DNA of 32,882 bases, from positions 1 to 32,882 of the forward strand of contig PBIX01000084.1 of the NCBI GenBank assembly GCA_002720975.1, read 5' to 3'. Made by a program: the position numbers and the translations under genes. Position 1 is the stretch's first letter; each line of letters begins with the position of its first letter. The notes beneath the pieces are model-generated. The model worked only from the letters and a program-made list of their open reading frames with translations, was not told the DNA's origin and did no database searches. Source of the DNA: Planctomycetota bacterium. GTDB lineage: Bacteria; Planctomycetota; UBA1135; GCA-002686595. This document shows, piece by piece, positions 7,957 through 19,300 of the stretch.

Positions 7957-8722
7957 GGAGGAACCCCGCGAGTATCTCGCCGACCTCGGCCGACCGCTCG
8001 ACGCTCAGGTAGTGCCCGCCATCAAGCACCTCCAGGCGCGCTTGGGGGAAGGCGGCGAGCAGACGATCGCCCACAGGCCTGCAGCTCGACCGCTCTCCAT
8101 AGATCAACTGCACGGGGACGTCGAGGCGGGCGAGTTGATCATCGGCGACATCCTCTTCGGCCGCCAGATCCGCTACGAGGCTGCTCTCTCTCAGCAAGAA
8201 CTCCAGGCTCTTGCGCGCGCGGGCGGCTCGACGACGGCCACTCAGCAGGGCGCCTCGCAGGCCCTCGGGCAGAGCCGCGAGCAGCTTCTTGGGATCGGAC
8301 GTCGCAATCGAGCGCATCTCCTCCAGCCGTGAAGGCGGCAGGGGGGCCTCGACAAGCCCCAGGCTCCTTACGAGGTGAGGATGGTCGAGGGCGCACCGCA
8401 GAGCAACAAGCGCGCCGTAGCTGTGCCCGATCAGGTGCACGGGCCCCTCCGAGGTCGCATCCACCAGGGCCGCAAGATCCGTAGCCCCGGTCGCCACGTC
8501 ATAGCCGGTTGGCACGGCCTCACTGCGCCCGTGTCCGCGCAAGTCGTAAAGCACGACCCGGCGGTCGCGGGCGACACGCGGAGCGGCTCCGAAGTACCAG
8601 GAGGCCAGATTGTCCACCAGCAACCCGTGGGCCATGAAGGCTGGAGTGCTCTCGCCCGACTCAGCCCCTGGGCCGAGCTCCTGGACGTGGAAGCGGACCT
8701 GGTTCAGCTCGAGGAACGACAC
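7949..8722 (-). CDS. alpha/beta hydrolase (first of a tandem pair), possibly altered acid residue
   Basis: A 257-aa alpha/beta hydrolase, paralogous to the next gene. The nucleophile elbow is the canonical GHSYG (Ser101) and the His is H237 in GGHYL. At the position where its partner has Asp213 (YGEHSD), this protein has Ser (YGERSS, residues 209-213), so the acid must be E210 or another residue such as E125 after strand 6, or activity is reduced. The start is GTG at 8722, overlapping the ACP gene by 19 nt. That gives the MSFLELNQVRFHV opening, which lines up with the start of its paralogue. Inferred role: release, editing or acyl transfer for the synthases. Confidence 0.83.
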   Translation of the reverse strand: MSFLELNQVRFHVQELGPGAESGESTPAFMAHGLLVDNLASWYFGAAPRVARDRRVVLYDLRGHGRSEAVPTGYDVATGATDLAALVDATSEGPVHLIGHSYGALVALRCALDHPHLVRSLGLVEAPLPPSRLEEMRSIATSDPKKLLAALPEGLRGALLSGRRRAARARKSLEFLLRESSLVADLAAEEDVADDQLARLDVPVQLIYGERSSCRPVGDRLLAAFPQARLEVLDGGHYLSVERSAEVGEILAGFLHG

Positions 8723-8979
8723 AGGTCGATGAACTCCACTACGTCGCCCACCTTCAGCTTGATGATCTCGTCCAACTCCTTGGTGGAGAGCCAGCCGACG
8801 AAGTCCACCTCAGCCCCATACTCATCCTTGAGAGCCTCGGCCAGGGAGACGAACTCAATGCTCTCCAGCTCAAGGTCGTCCCCGAAGGAGGTCTCCATGG
8901 TGATGGGTTGATCCAGATCCCAATCGTCACCAATCACCTCCTGGATCATGCGTCCGACGGTCTGAAGGGTGTCGCTCAT
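8704..8979 (-). CDS. free-standing acyl carrier protein
   Basis: A 91-aa acidic, helical protein with an acyl-carrier fold. The phosphopantetheine site is Ser40 in DDLELESIEF; the residue before the Ser is Glu instead of the usual Asp, a variant seen in some secondary-metabolism ACPs. Its ATG overlaps the TGA of the 1442-aa synthase (ATGA), so the two are made in step. It is distinct from the ACP embedded in the larger synthase, which has the DSIKR form. It could carry a starter or extender unit, or take the finished chain to the hydrolases or glycosyltransferase. It is presumably activated by the PPTase fused to the gene before it. Confidence 0.9.
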   Translation of the reverse strand: MSDTLQTVGRMIQEVIGDDWDLDQPITMETSFGDDLELESIEFVSLAEALKDEYGAEVDFVGWLSTKELDEIIKLKVGDVVEFIDLCRSSS

Positions 8980-11900
8980 TGCGCATCATCCTCGCCGATC
9001 ACCCAGGCAATGATCCAGTCTCCAGTCCGCAAGGTCTCGATCCAGCGACCAGCGACCAGCACCCGCTCCCCGTCCAGCTCTTGAGCGAGCAGCTGGCGTG
9101 GGCCACCGACGAGGCCCGTGCCGAGCCACTTGCCCAGCGCTTCCTTGGCCGTCCACAGCCGCGCCACCCAGGCCGCGCGCTCCAGCGACCCGACCGCCCC
9201 CGTCAAGAGGCTCCGCTCACTCGCCGTAAAGGCCGTGGACTCGAAGCCCTCGTCCCGTTCCGTCACCGGCTCCAGGTCCACGCCCACCTTCTCTCCACAT
9301 GTGGCCAGCGCCACGGCCGCACCGCCTGAGTGGGCCAGGGAGATCCGCAGATCCTGCTCTCCGTCCACCTGGACCTCGGGCCGACCCTGGTTGTCATTCG
9401 TCACGCGCACCTCTACGGGGAATAGCGACTCCCGGCCCTGGGCGAAGAGGAGCTGCCGCACTGCATCCACGGCCACGATGCGACCCGAGAGCCAGTCAAT
9501 CTGACGCTTGGGCATGAGGCCTCGGTAGTACTCCAGCCCCGGACCATCCAGGAAGCGGCGCGCGTAGTAGTCGCGGGTGGCGGTGGAGCGATAGCCCTCG
9601 GGCAACCAGACGCAGCCGGGCACATCCTCCCTGGGAACGGCAAGCAGGTTGCGTTCGGGGTAGCGGATCACGGGCCACTCGCGCGGGTTGCTCTCAAAAC
9701 GCCGATCCTCCCAGCCTTCCAGGCGCGCGTGCACACGCCCGTCGCGTACGAGTTCAATGTCACCGATGACCTGCCGCTCCCCGCATGAGTGGATCCAGGT
9801 CGTGCAGTCGAACTCGGTTCCCACCACGGGCGGAGGTTCGAAGAAGTTCACCCTCTCCACGCGCACGGGCAGTGCCATGCGGTCGGTCTCCATACTCAGG
9901 GAGATCCAGAGGCCGAACATCTGCCCGGCGCCATCCAAGAGCGATCCCTCCGCCTCAAGGCGCTTCACCTTTCCTCGCAGGGTCCTCTCGCCGATGGCCC
10001 CCAGGTCGGCTACGGCCTGGTAGGCGGGACCGTGGAACATCCACCGCCTCGCGTACATGGTGGCCGCATCCATGCCCAGCTCCTTTTCGCCCGGACCACT
10101 GCTTGTGTCCGGGGCAGGAGGCTCGGGGTAGGCGTCGGCCACCAGGGCCGTGCCTTCGATGTAGTCCCCGATAGACACGTGTACACGATCGGGATCCCCA
10201 GCAATTCTACGTGCCTCGATGGTCAGCTCCTGAGGCTCTTCAACGGCCATCCAACGCCAGGCCCGCACACGCTCCAAGCCGATCACCACGCGCGGCGCCA
10301 CAAGCTCCGCCGCAGTGGAGACGATCATCTCCAGGGACATGGTCATGGGCACCAGGGGAAACCTGTCAGCCGGGTTCGGCCAGCCCTCGGGCTGGGGGAA
10401 GAAGGCATGATCATTCAGGAAGGGACAGGTCTCAAGCGAGACCAGGCGCTTGCGAGTCAGCTGTTCGGGGCTGCTTGCATCGCGGTAGGCGTCCAGCACC
10501 TCGCGCCCCACCTCCCCGGCGCGTCGCAGGTTGGATTGAAGTTGCTCCAGGAGTGGCGAGGCTGATTCCCCGAGGATCTCGGCTCCATGGGCATCCCCGC
10601 CTTGCGCTGGAAGCCCATCCAGCGGCTCATCGAGACGCACGAGGGGCGAACCCAGGGCGAGCCGCACGGTGCCGGATGGCGACTCCTCTTCGGACATCGA
10701 CGGTGCCGATGCGAGTATCCGACCCAGGCGGACTGTGGCGCCCTCGACCCACAAGGCCGTGGCCGCGCGAGCCAGCTGCTCGGGGCCCGAGCGTCTGGCC
10801 GTGTTGATCTGGATGGAGCAGAACTCCTCCCCCTTGAGGGTGTCATCCACGAAACCGGTCAGACTCCCGGTTCCCACCTGAACAAAAACCCGTGCTCCGT
10901 CGCGGTGCATGTTGCGGATCAGACCCTGGAAGCGAACGGGCTCTACGAGATGCTTGAGGAACAGACTCTCGATCTGATCGGGCGCACCGGGATAGGGTTC
11001 CGTGCTGGTGGCCGACCAGAGCTGGAGCCTCGGTGCCTGGACATCGAAGTGCTCCAGGGACTGACGCATCCCCTCCAAGTGGGGCTCGAAGGCCGGAGAG
11101 TGGAACCCGGAGCGGAAGGGCAGCTTGTGGCAGAGGATGCCGTCTTTCGCCAACCGCTCAAGCGCCGCATCGATAGCCACGTCCTTGCCGCACAGGATGT
11201 GCTGGTGTGGGCAGTTTTCGTGGCTGACGTGCAAACCCCCGATGCCGGCGAGTGTCGCCTCCGCCCGCTCACGCTCACAGGCCACTGAGACAAAGCCAAC
11301 GCCGGGCACCTGCAGGGAGCCCCCCTCAAGTCCAGCGATGAAGCCGTCCACGTTGTCGTCTGCCAGAGCGCCTGCGGCCAACATGGCACTCCACTCTCCG
11401 ATGGAATGCCCGGCAACCATGTCGGGCTCGAGGCCCAGGTCCCCGAGAACCTCAGAGAGCAATCGGTTGACGAGGATGATGGCCACCCCCGTCCGCTCCA
11501 GGTCCGCGGAGGTCTCGCTGGCGCTCGATAAGCGTGCGAGTTCGGCACTCACCCGCTTGGGCAGGGGCCGCCCGAAGAGGCTCGCCAAGGCCCGGATCCG
11601 TGGACGGAAGTCCGCGTCCACTCCGGGGTAGAGGAAGGCCAGCTTGCCCTCGTGCAGGAGCCCCTTGTTGGTGAACCAGATCCCGTTGCGCCCCCGGAAG
11701 TCCTTGCCGCGCTGAACAATGGCACGCGCCTTGGCCATTCGCTCTGGCGTGGGATCCATCACGGCCAGCCGGCAAGGGCCTACGCCCGGTTCACTGCTGG
11801 GCAAGGGGCTCGATAGGGCGGCCAGAAGCTCAGAGGGCGATTCTCCTGCCAACAACACTGCCCTGGGCAAGGGCAATTCCGCGGGGATGGCTGGTGTGTC

Positions 11901-13304
11901 TGGTGAACGGTGTTCCTCGACCACCACGTGAGCGTTGATGCCGCCGAAACCGAAGGCATTGACGCCGGCGCGACGCGGCGAGCCATTCGACTCCCAGGGC
12001 TCGGCCTCCTGCAGGATCCGAAAGCGTGTGCGCTCAAGAGCGGGGTGCGGCTCGCTGCAGTTCAAGGTCGGCGGCAAGACACCATCCCGCACGGCGCAGA
12101 TGGCCTTGATCAGGCCCGCTATCCCCGCTGCCGGCATGGTGTGCCCTATCATCGACTTGATTGATCCGATGCCGGGCTGATCCGATTCGCTGGGGCCACC
12201 GAAGAACCGTGCCAGGGTCTCGAGCTCCGCACCATCGCCAGCAGGCGTCGCTGTACCGTGAGCTTCGATCAACCCCACGACTCCGGGGGCCTTGGGGTCG
12301 AGATCCAGATCCGCCCAGGCTCGCTCCAGTGCCAAGAGTTGGCCGTCCGGGCCCGGACTCATCAAGGTTGAAGCGCGCCCATCGCTGGAGACCCCGGTAC
12401 CGGTCAGGACCGCGTGTATGCGATCTCCGTCGCGCTCCGCATCTTCCAGCCGCTTCAGCACGATCGTCCCCAAGCCCTCCCCCATCAGGAGGCCATCGGC
12501 GTCCTTGTCGAAGGGCCGGATCTCACCCTTCCGGCTGAGGGCGCCCAGTTGGCTGAACACGCTCCAGAAGACGACGTCCTGGGTCAGGTGCACGCCACCG
12601 GCAAGCACCATGTCGCACTCTTCACTCTGTAGGGAGCGGACCGCGTGATCCACCGCCAGGAGGGAAGAGGCGCAGGCCGCGTCCACGCAGTAGGCCGGGC
12701 CGCGCAGATCCAGGCGGTTGGCCACACGCGAGGCCGCGAGGTTGGGAACGAGGCCGATAACCGTGTCCGGACCGATGTGGCCGAGCTTGGATTGATAGGC
12801 CTCGCGTACAGCCTCGAGCTGTTCGGTGCTGATCCCCGGGATCAGGTCTTCCAGACAACCCACGAGCTCCTGGCTGACCTTCACCTTCTGGATCAGGCGC
12901 GCCATGCCAGAGTTCACGTAGCCGCCACGGCCCAGGATCACGCCGCATCGCTCGCGGGCAAACTCCTGGTCCCCATAGCCCGCGTCCTCCAGGGCAGCAG
13001 CCGCCACCTTGAGGGTCAGCAGCTGGTCGGGTTCGCTTGAACGCGCCGCGACAGGCATGACCCCGAACCCGGTCGCATCAAAATCCGCCAGATCGTCGAT
13101 GAAACCACCCCTGTCGCAGTAGACGCGGTCCACGCGCTTGGAGTCACGATCGAGGAAGACCTTCTCCCAGCGCGCTTCGGGCACGGGACCGATGGCATCG
13201 TGGCCTCTGCGAATGTTGTCCCAGAAGGTGCGCACGTCCCGGGCACCGGGGAAGATGCAGGCCATCCCCACGACGGCAACTCTCTTGGTCTCGCCCGAAC
13301 CCAT
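8976..13304 (-). CDS. type I polyketide/lipid synthase, KS-AT-DH-PPTase
   Basis: A 1442-aa multidomain synthase. KS (about 8-450) has the intact triad Cys211 (DAACASS), His349 (EAHGTAT) and His388 (GHTMPAAG), so it is a true ketosynthase, not a chain-length factor. AT (about 555-840) has Ser634 in GHSIGEW and a later SGFHS motif. A linker without any carrier motif follows. DH (about 955-1180, PS-DH double hotdog) has His966 in NDHAFF and Asp1124 in LLDGAGQ. The C-terminus (about 1210-1442) is a 4'-phosphopantetheinyl transferase of Sfp type: SLAHS, GVDLE with Asp1343, and WTAKEALGK with K1387/E1388. No thioesterase is present. It begins 6 nt after the 2253-aa synthase stop, so the pair must work together. 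A PPTase-tailed synthase with its own KS and AT recalls enediyne and lipid synthases, but the order differs from characterised members. Confidence 0.93.
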   Translation of the reverse strand: MGSGETKRVAVVGMACIFPGARDVRTFWDNIRRGHDAIGPVPEARWEKVFLDRDSKRVDRVYCDRGGFIDDLADFDATGFGVMPVAARSSEPDQLLTLKVAAAALEDAGYGDQEFARERCGVILGRGGYVNSGMARLIQKVKVSQELVGCLEDLIPGISTEQLEAVREAYQSKLGHIGPDTVIGLVPNLAASRVANRLDLRGPAYCVDAACASSLLAVDHAVRSLQSEECDMVLAGGVHLTQDVVFWSVFSQLGALSRKGEIRPFDKDADGLLMGEGLGTIVLKRLEDAERDGDRIHAVLTGTGVSSDGRASTLMSPGPDGQLLALERAWADLDLDPKAPGVVGLIEAHGTATPAGDGAELETLARFFGGPSESDQPGIGSIKSMIGHTMPAAGIAGLIKAICAVRDGVLPPTLNCSEPHPALERTRFRILQEAEPWESNGSPRRAGVNAFGFGGINAHVVVEEHRSPDTPAIPAELPLPRAVLLAGESPSELLAALSSPLPSSEPGVGPCRLAVMDPTPERMAKARAIVQRGKDFRGRNGIWFTNKGLLHEGKLAFLYPGVDADFRPRIRALASLFGRPLPKRVSAELARLSSASETSADLERTGVAIILVNRLLSEVLGDLGLEPDMVAGHSIGEWSAMLAAGALADDNVDGFIAGLEGGSLQVPGVGFVSVACERERAEATLAGIGGLHVSHENCPHQHILCGKDVAIDAALERLAKDGILCHKLPFRSGFHSPAFEPHLEGMRQSLEHFDVQAPRLQLWSATSTEPYPGAPDQIESLFLKHLVEPVRFQGLIRNMHRDGARVFVQVGTGSLTGFVDDTLKGEEFCSIQINTARRSGPEQLARAATALWVEGATVRLGRILASAPSMSEEESPSGTVRLALGSPLVRLDEPLDGLPAQGGDAHGAEILGESASPLLEQLQSNLRRAGEVGREVLDAYRDASSPEQLTRKRLVSLETCPFLNDHAFFPQPEGWPNPADRFPLVPMTMSLEMIVSTAAELVAPRVVIGLERVRAWRWMAVEEPQELTIEARRIAGDPDRVHVSIGDYIEGTALVADAYPEPPAPDTSSGPGEKELGMDAATMYARRWMFHGPAYQAVADLGAIGERTLRGKVKRLEAEGSLLDGAGQMFGLWISLSMETDRMALPVRVERVNFFEPPPVVGTEFDCTTWIHSCGERQVIGDIELVRDGRVHARLEGWEDRRFESNPREWPVIRYPERNLLAVPREDVPGCVWLPEGYRSTATRDYYARRFLDGPGLEYYRGLMPKRQIDWLSGRIVAVDAVRQLLFAQGRESLFPVEVRVTNDNQGRPEVQVDGEQDLRISLAHSGGAAVALATCGEKVGVDLEPVTERDEGFESTAFTASERSLLTGAVGSLERAAWVARLWTAKEALGKWLGTGLVGGPRQLLAQELDGERVLVAGRWIETLRTGDWIIAWVIGEDDAQ

Positions 13305-13310
13305 GCCGCC

Positions 13311-16300
13311 TTACCGCAGCTGCTCGGGATCGGCATTCATGAGCATGACCTGGGAGGGGCCGCCGCCCCGAACACCAAGCTCGCGCACAAGTGCCTGGAC
13401 GCCCCCCTCCAAAGGAATCAGACCGATCCCCCGGCGCTCGTACTCGGACTGCAGGTCCGGACCGACCATTCCGGCTCCTTCCCACGGCCCCCAGTTGATC
13501 GAGAGGATCCGTCCCGAGTGGGTCTTGGACAGGGAGTGAGCCAGCTTGTCGAGGTGATCGTTGGCCGCTGCGTAGTCCGCCTGCCCGCGGTTGCCAAAGG
13601 CGCCACTGATACTTGAGAAGAAGACCAGGAAGCGCAGGTCCTCTCGTACGTTTTGCGCGATGGTGTGGGCGCCGAGGACCTTGGTGTCAAAGACACGGTC
13701 AAAGGACTCTTGGGTCTTCTGAGTGAGGAGCTTGTCTTCAATTACTCCCGCGGCGTGTATCACACCGTCCAATCGGCCACGTTCGTCGTAGATCTGCTCG
13801 ATGCACTTGCCAAAGGAGCGTCGGTCACGCACGTCCACGGACTGGTAGTGGGCAGTCCCTCCCGCGCTCCGAACGGCCTGCAGAGTTGTACGGATCTCGC
13901 GCGCACCCAGGATCTCGCGCGCGGCAGCGTCAATCTCTGCCGGTGCAGCACCCGACCGGGCTTCGATAAGCAATCGGCGCAAGTCCACAATACTCGTCGC
14001 AGAGTTGAAACGCGCTTCCTCATCGCCTTCGGGAAGAGCCGAGCGTCCAACGACTTCGAAGTGACATCCAAAGCGCTGGGCAAGGCCCGAGGTCACACGT
14101 CCCGCGATTCCGCGCGCTCCCCCCGTGATCAGGACAACCGAATCCGAATCCAGAGGCGAGTCCACTTCGCCGTCGGGCACGCTCCATAGCAAAGGTGCAG
14201 CCTGGACGGCTTGGCGGCTGCCCCCCGCGTAGGAGACCTCCAGGGTGTCATCCGTGGCGCAGATTTCGGCCAACAGAAGTTCAGCTTGCACGCCAGGATC
14301 GGAATCGGGGTCCAGGTGCACGATGCGTACGCGCGAACTCGGATGCTCCTTGGCATAGCTCTTGGCGAAGCCGGCCGCCCCCCCGGCCAGACCACTTGAA
14401 CGGGTCGCGGTGCACAGGCTCTCCAGGCCAGTGGGCGAAGCTGCTTGAGTCAAGGCGAAGAGAGCCCGCACGTCGTCGGGTCCCCCATCGGAGGCCAGGG
14501 GCGCCAGGTGAATCAAGTGACCGTCTCCGTTCATGCGTGCGCCTTCCTCCATCAGACGCACACGGGCACCCAAACCTTCGAGCCCGCTAGCCAAGGCACG
14601 GGCCACGCCGCCGCGATCGTCGGTCAGGGCGAAGTGCCTGCCGCTCACGTCCATTCGATTGCCGTTCAAGGCGGCAGCATCGACCAGAGTAGGGGCATAG
14701 CGGCGCAGGGGTTGTTCTGGGGCCACAGCCGCTGGCGATGCCGGATCGACGTCCTCCTCGACTTGTGCAGGCGTCACCTCAGGACTCTCCAGCTCATCGG
14801 CCTGGCGTTCTATCCACTCCAGGATTCCGCGCAGGGTCTTGATGGAGGCCAGCTGCTCGACCAGCGCGTCCCTCTCCTCTTCAGTGCCCATCTCCATGGA
14901 CGACGAACTGTTCAAGGCGCCCAGGATCTCGATGCGCTTGATGGAGTCGATGCCCAGGTCGGCTTCCAGGTCGAGGTCGAGGTCGAGCATGTCCTCGGGA
15001 TAGCCCGTGCGCTCGCTGACGATGCGCAGGAGAGCCTGATCCAACTCCAGAGTCGGCTCCTCTCCCGCATCGTCCACGGACTCGGGCGATGGCGTGAGCG
15101 GGGCCGCGGCTTCCGCCTTCACATCCGAATGCGATGCGGGTGCCGGGAGCTGCGTGGCTTCCACCTGCCGCACGAGATCGGGTGCCGCGCTTCCCAGGTA
15201 GGCCAGGACGACCTGCCTCTGGGCCTCGAGGGTAGCGCTTACGTTCTTCAGGTACGCCAAGACCGTGGCCTGCGCCTCGTCCTCGGACGTCGCGCCCACC
15301 TCGGGGACGATTGCTGCCTCTGAACCACGGGGGACCATCTCCACCGGAGGCGTTGCGCAGGGCTGCATGGACTCCGGCGGGAAATTGCCGGATACGGGGA
15401 CCGCCCGGAAGCCATCCACCTTCCACGCCAGGGGGGCGAGCGTGCGATCGGGCGGGGCATCCAGGTCGAAGCCGCCCTCTGTGCGCCCCTCAAAAAGAAA
15501 CTCTGGATCCAGGTCGACTCCCAGCACGGACAGCTGCGCCAGAGCTGAGAGGAAGGAGGACAGGTCCCCGCGCCCAGACTCATTGGTGGAGATCACCTGC
15601 ACCGGTTGGTCTGCAAGAATCTTGCTCACCAGACCTGTCAGCACACGGCCCGGCCCCACTTCCACGAAGATCCGCGCTCCTGCGTCGGCCATGGCCTGCA
15701 CCTGATCGGCGAAGCGTACGGGCCGCACGATCTGTTCACTCAGGGCGGAGCGGATCAGCTCGGGATCAGCGGCGTGAGGGGCAGCCGTTGTGTTGGAGAA
15801 GACGGGCAGGGAGGGGGGCGCAATGGGAAAGGCTCGCAGATACTCGCCGAAGGTCGCCTCTGCATCGGCTACCACGCAACTGTGGAAGGCGCAGGCCACG
15901 GGAATGGAGCGCGCGGCGAAGCCACAGTCATCGAGACGATCGAGCGCCTTGTTCACTGCATCAGTTGGACCGGAGATGACGGTCTGACGCGGACCGTTCA
16001 GGTTCGCCAAGACCACGTCATCCACTCCATGCAGGGCGGCGGCAATCTCCTCCCCCGAGGCGGCCACCGCGGCCATGGTCCCCGGATCATCGCCCACGGC
16101 CGAGAGGATGGCCTCCGCACGAGCGCTGCTCAGCTCAAGGAGCCGCTCTTCTGGCAGGGCGCCGGCCAGGGCGAGAGCCACCAGCTCTCCGTAGCTATGC
16201 CCTCCCAGCCAGTCCGGCTCCACTCCCACGCTCTGAAGTAGGCGTCCCATGGCCAATCCGCACAGGCCGAGGGCAGGCTGGGCACGCTCCGTCTGAGCCA

Positions 16301-19300
16301 GGTGGTTTCTTTGCGCCAGGCGTTGGACGTGGTCGAAGGCCTCGGGAGGAAAGAGATCTGCAACCAGGGGGCCCGCCTGGTCGAGGAGGTCGGACAACTG
16401 TGGGAAGGCCAGGAACAGCTGCTGCAGCATGCCGGGGTACTGGCTGCCCTGTCCTGGAACAAGGAAGGCCACCCTTGGCGCGGACTCGGGCGCATCCGTG
16501 GCCCGTACCCAGATCCCCTCGGCAGCCTCAAATACCCGCGCGAGATGCAATCGTTCAGCCAGTTGATCGGTGTCCTTGGCAAGCAGGGCCACCTGGACCG
16601 GCCCCGTGCCACGAAGCGCTGCGGCGTGTGCCAATTCCCGCAGAGTCCAAGGGTCCTCGGCATCGAGACACTCGACCAGCGCGTCTATTCCCGCCTGCGC
16701 CTCGCCACGCTCCACGCCGCGCAGGAGGAACAACTCCTCGGGCCACACGGGCAGATGCGAGCCGGGATCATCCAGCCCTTCGTACTCCTCGAGCACCACG
16801 TGGAAGTTGGTGCCTCCGAATCCGAAGGAAGAGACTCCTGCCACCCGGGGACCACCTTGGGGCTGGGGCCAGGGGGCGCTCGCCTTGCGGAATTCGAACG
16901 GGCTCTCTTCCGGCTGGTAGCCACGGTTGGGCTGCTTGATCCCGAGGGTCGGAGGAAGGACACGGTGATGCAGGGAGAGTGCGCCCTTGATGAGGGAGGC
17001 GATCCCGGCTGCGCACTTGGTGTGACCGATCTGTGACTTGACCGACCCCAGGGTGCACCCCGCGGTAGCGGCACCGTCCGCTCGGAACACCTGGGTCATG
17101 GAGGCCAGCTCCGTGCGATCCCCCACGACCGTGCCGGTTCCGTGGGCTTCAACGAGGCCCACTTGCGCGGGACCGTAGGGCAGGCGCTCGTAGGCCCGGT
17201 TCATGGCGCGCACCTGGCCCTCAAGGCGCGGAGCGGTCATGCCCAGACTCTTGCCATCGCTGGAACCCGCACTGCTCTGGATCAGAGCGTAGATCCGATC
17301 CCCGTCGCGCTCGGCGTCCTCGCGCCGCTTGAGCACCACGGTGCCCACAGCCTCGCCCAGAACGATGCCGTCCGCTTCGGCATCGAAGGGTCGCGAGCGT
17401 CCCGTGGCCGAGAGGGCCTGGACGCTGGAGAACATCATGTAGTCGTTGATGGAGTTGTGCAGGTCGGCTCCACCCACGAGCACCATGGAGCTGGTCCCCG
17501 CCAACAGGGACTGCACGCCGCACTCCAGCGCCGCCAGGGAAGAGGCACAGGCGGCGTCCACCGTGTAGTTGAACCCACCCAGGTCCAGGCGGTTGGCGAT
17601 GCGTCCGGCGATCACGTTGGCCAGCACGCCGGGGAATGTGTCCTCGGTGTGTTGTGGCAGACACGCTTCCAGCTCGCTGGGAACTTCGCCCACCAGCTGT
17701 TTGTAGAGCACGCGGAAACCCAGGGCCCCGGCCAGATCGTTGCCTCCCTCAGCCCCGAAGATGACCGAGGTGCTGGCGCGGTCGAACTCGCGCGTTGCAT
17801 AACCCGCATCGCAGAGGGCACGGCGTGCAATCTCCAGACTGAGCAGCTGCACCGGCTCGATGGCGGCCATGGACTTGGGCGGGATGCCCTCCTTGGTGGG
17901 ATCGAGCACCACCGGGTCCAGGAAGCCCCCGCGCGGGGAGGGAATAGTCTCTCCCGGCGCACCATCCGGGTCGCAGTAGATCTCGGGGTTCCAGCGCACG
18001 GGATCCACGTCCCGCAGTGAATCCACGCCGCGCACCACGTTGGACCAGAAGCTGTCGAGGTCACCGGCTCCGGGGAAGATCCCCGCCATACCGATGATGG
18101 CGATGTCCATGGGAGAGCCTTCGGCGGCGTCCTCGCTCGACGACAACTCTTGAGCGCGCCTTGCCAGGAAATCAATGGCGCCTTCGCTGACCTGCCGGTG
18201 CAGGTCCAGAATCGTCACACGCTCGTCTCGCAGGGCGGCAACCTCGCCCAGCATGAACATGCCCGTCTGCGCGCGCTCTTCATCCCCCACCGTGACAAGC
18301 TCGCCACCATCCCGGCGCAGACCCTTGGAGGCGACCCGCAGGCGACCCAGGTTCATCTGTTCGAGGGCAGCCCACATCTCACGTGACTCGGCTCCGCTCT
18401 CCTCAAGTCGTGCGCGCTCATCGCGGAAAGCCTCAACGTAGGGCGTTACCGCACACCGGGTGGCGTGACCAGGGGCCGTCTCGACGAGCTCCGTTCCTCT
18501 GCAGGCCACAGCCGTCTGCCGATAGCCCTCGTCGATGGCTCCCGAGGTCACGGCCTCGTCGGTAAAGATGTAGGCACTGCCCATGAGTACCCCGACCCGT
18601 GCCCCACGCTCCACCAGGGGTGCCGCGAGCGCAGCGACCATGGCCGCCGAGCGCTCGTCGTGGATCCCGCCGGCGAAGAGGATGCGCAGCTCCTCGGGGT
18701 GCTCGAATCCGGCGAGCCGTTGCAGTTGAGCTTCCCAAAGGGAGAAGCTCGAACGAGGACCCACGTGGCCCCCGCACTCGCGTCCTTCGAACACGAAGCG
18801 CCGGGCTCCCTGATCCAGGAACAGGTCGAGCAGGCCGGGAGAGGGCACGTGCAGGTAGGTCGGAGTACCCAGGTCTTCCAAGGCCCGTGCTTGGGAGGGC
18901 CGCCCCCCCGCAATCAAGGCGAAGGGTGGGCGCAGATCTCGCAGCACTTCGAGCTGCCTCTCCCGCAATTCAGCAGGCAGGAAACCGAGCAGCCCGACGC
19001 CGAACGGAAGGGCGCCCAGCTGATCACGGGTGGTCTGAACCAGGGAGCGCACCTGCTCGCCATCCATGAGCGAAAGAGCCAGGAAGGGCAGGCCGCCGCC
19101 TTCGGCTACCGCAGCCGCAAACTCGGCCCCGTCACTGACGCGTGTCATGGGACCTTGGACCACCGGGAAGCGACAGCCGTGCTCCTGTGCCAGAGCCGCC
19201 TTCGGCCCCAAAGCCGCTTGCCTGCTGGCCTGCCCCACGGCGTCCAGAGCCTGGGCCTCGACGGCGTGCGCGATGCCCCCCGCCGTTCGGTAGCGCTTGG

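Noticed and set aside
12140-12690. Second ketosynthase as a chain-length factor
   Set aside because: Cys211 and both His residues are present, so it is a condensing KS.
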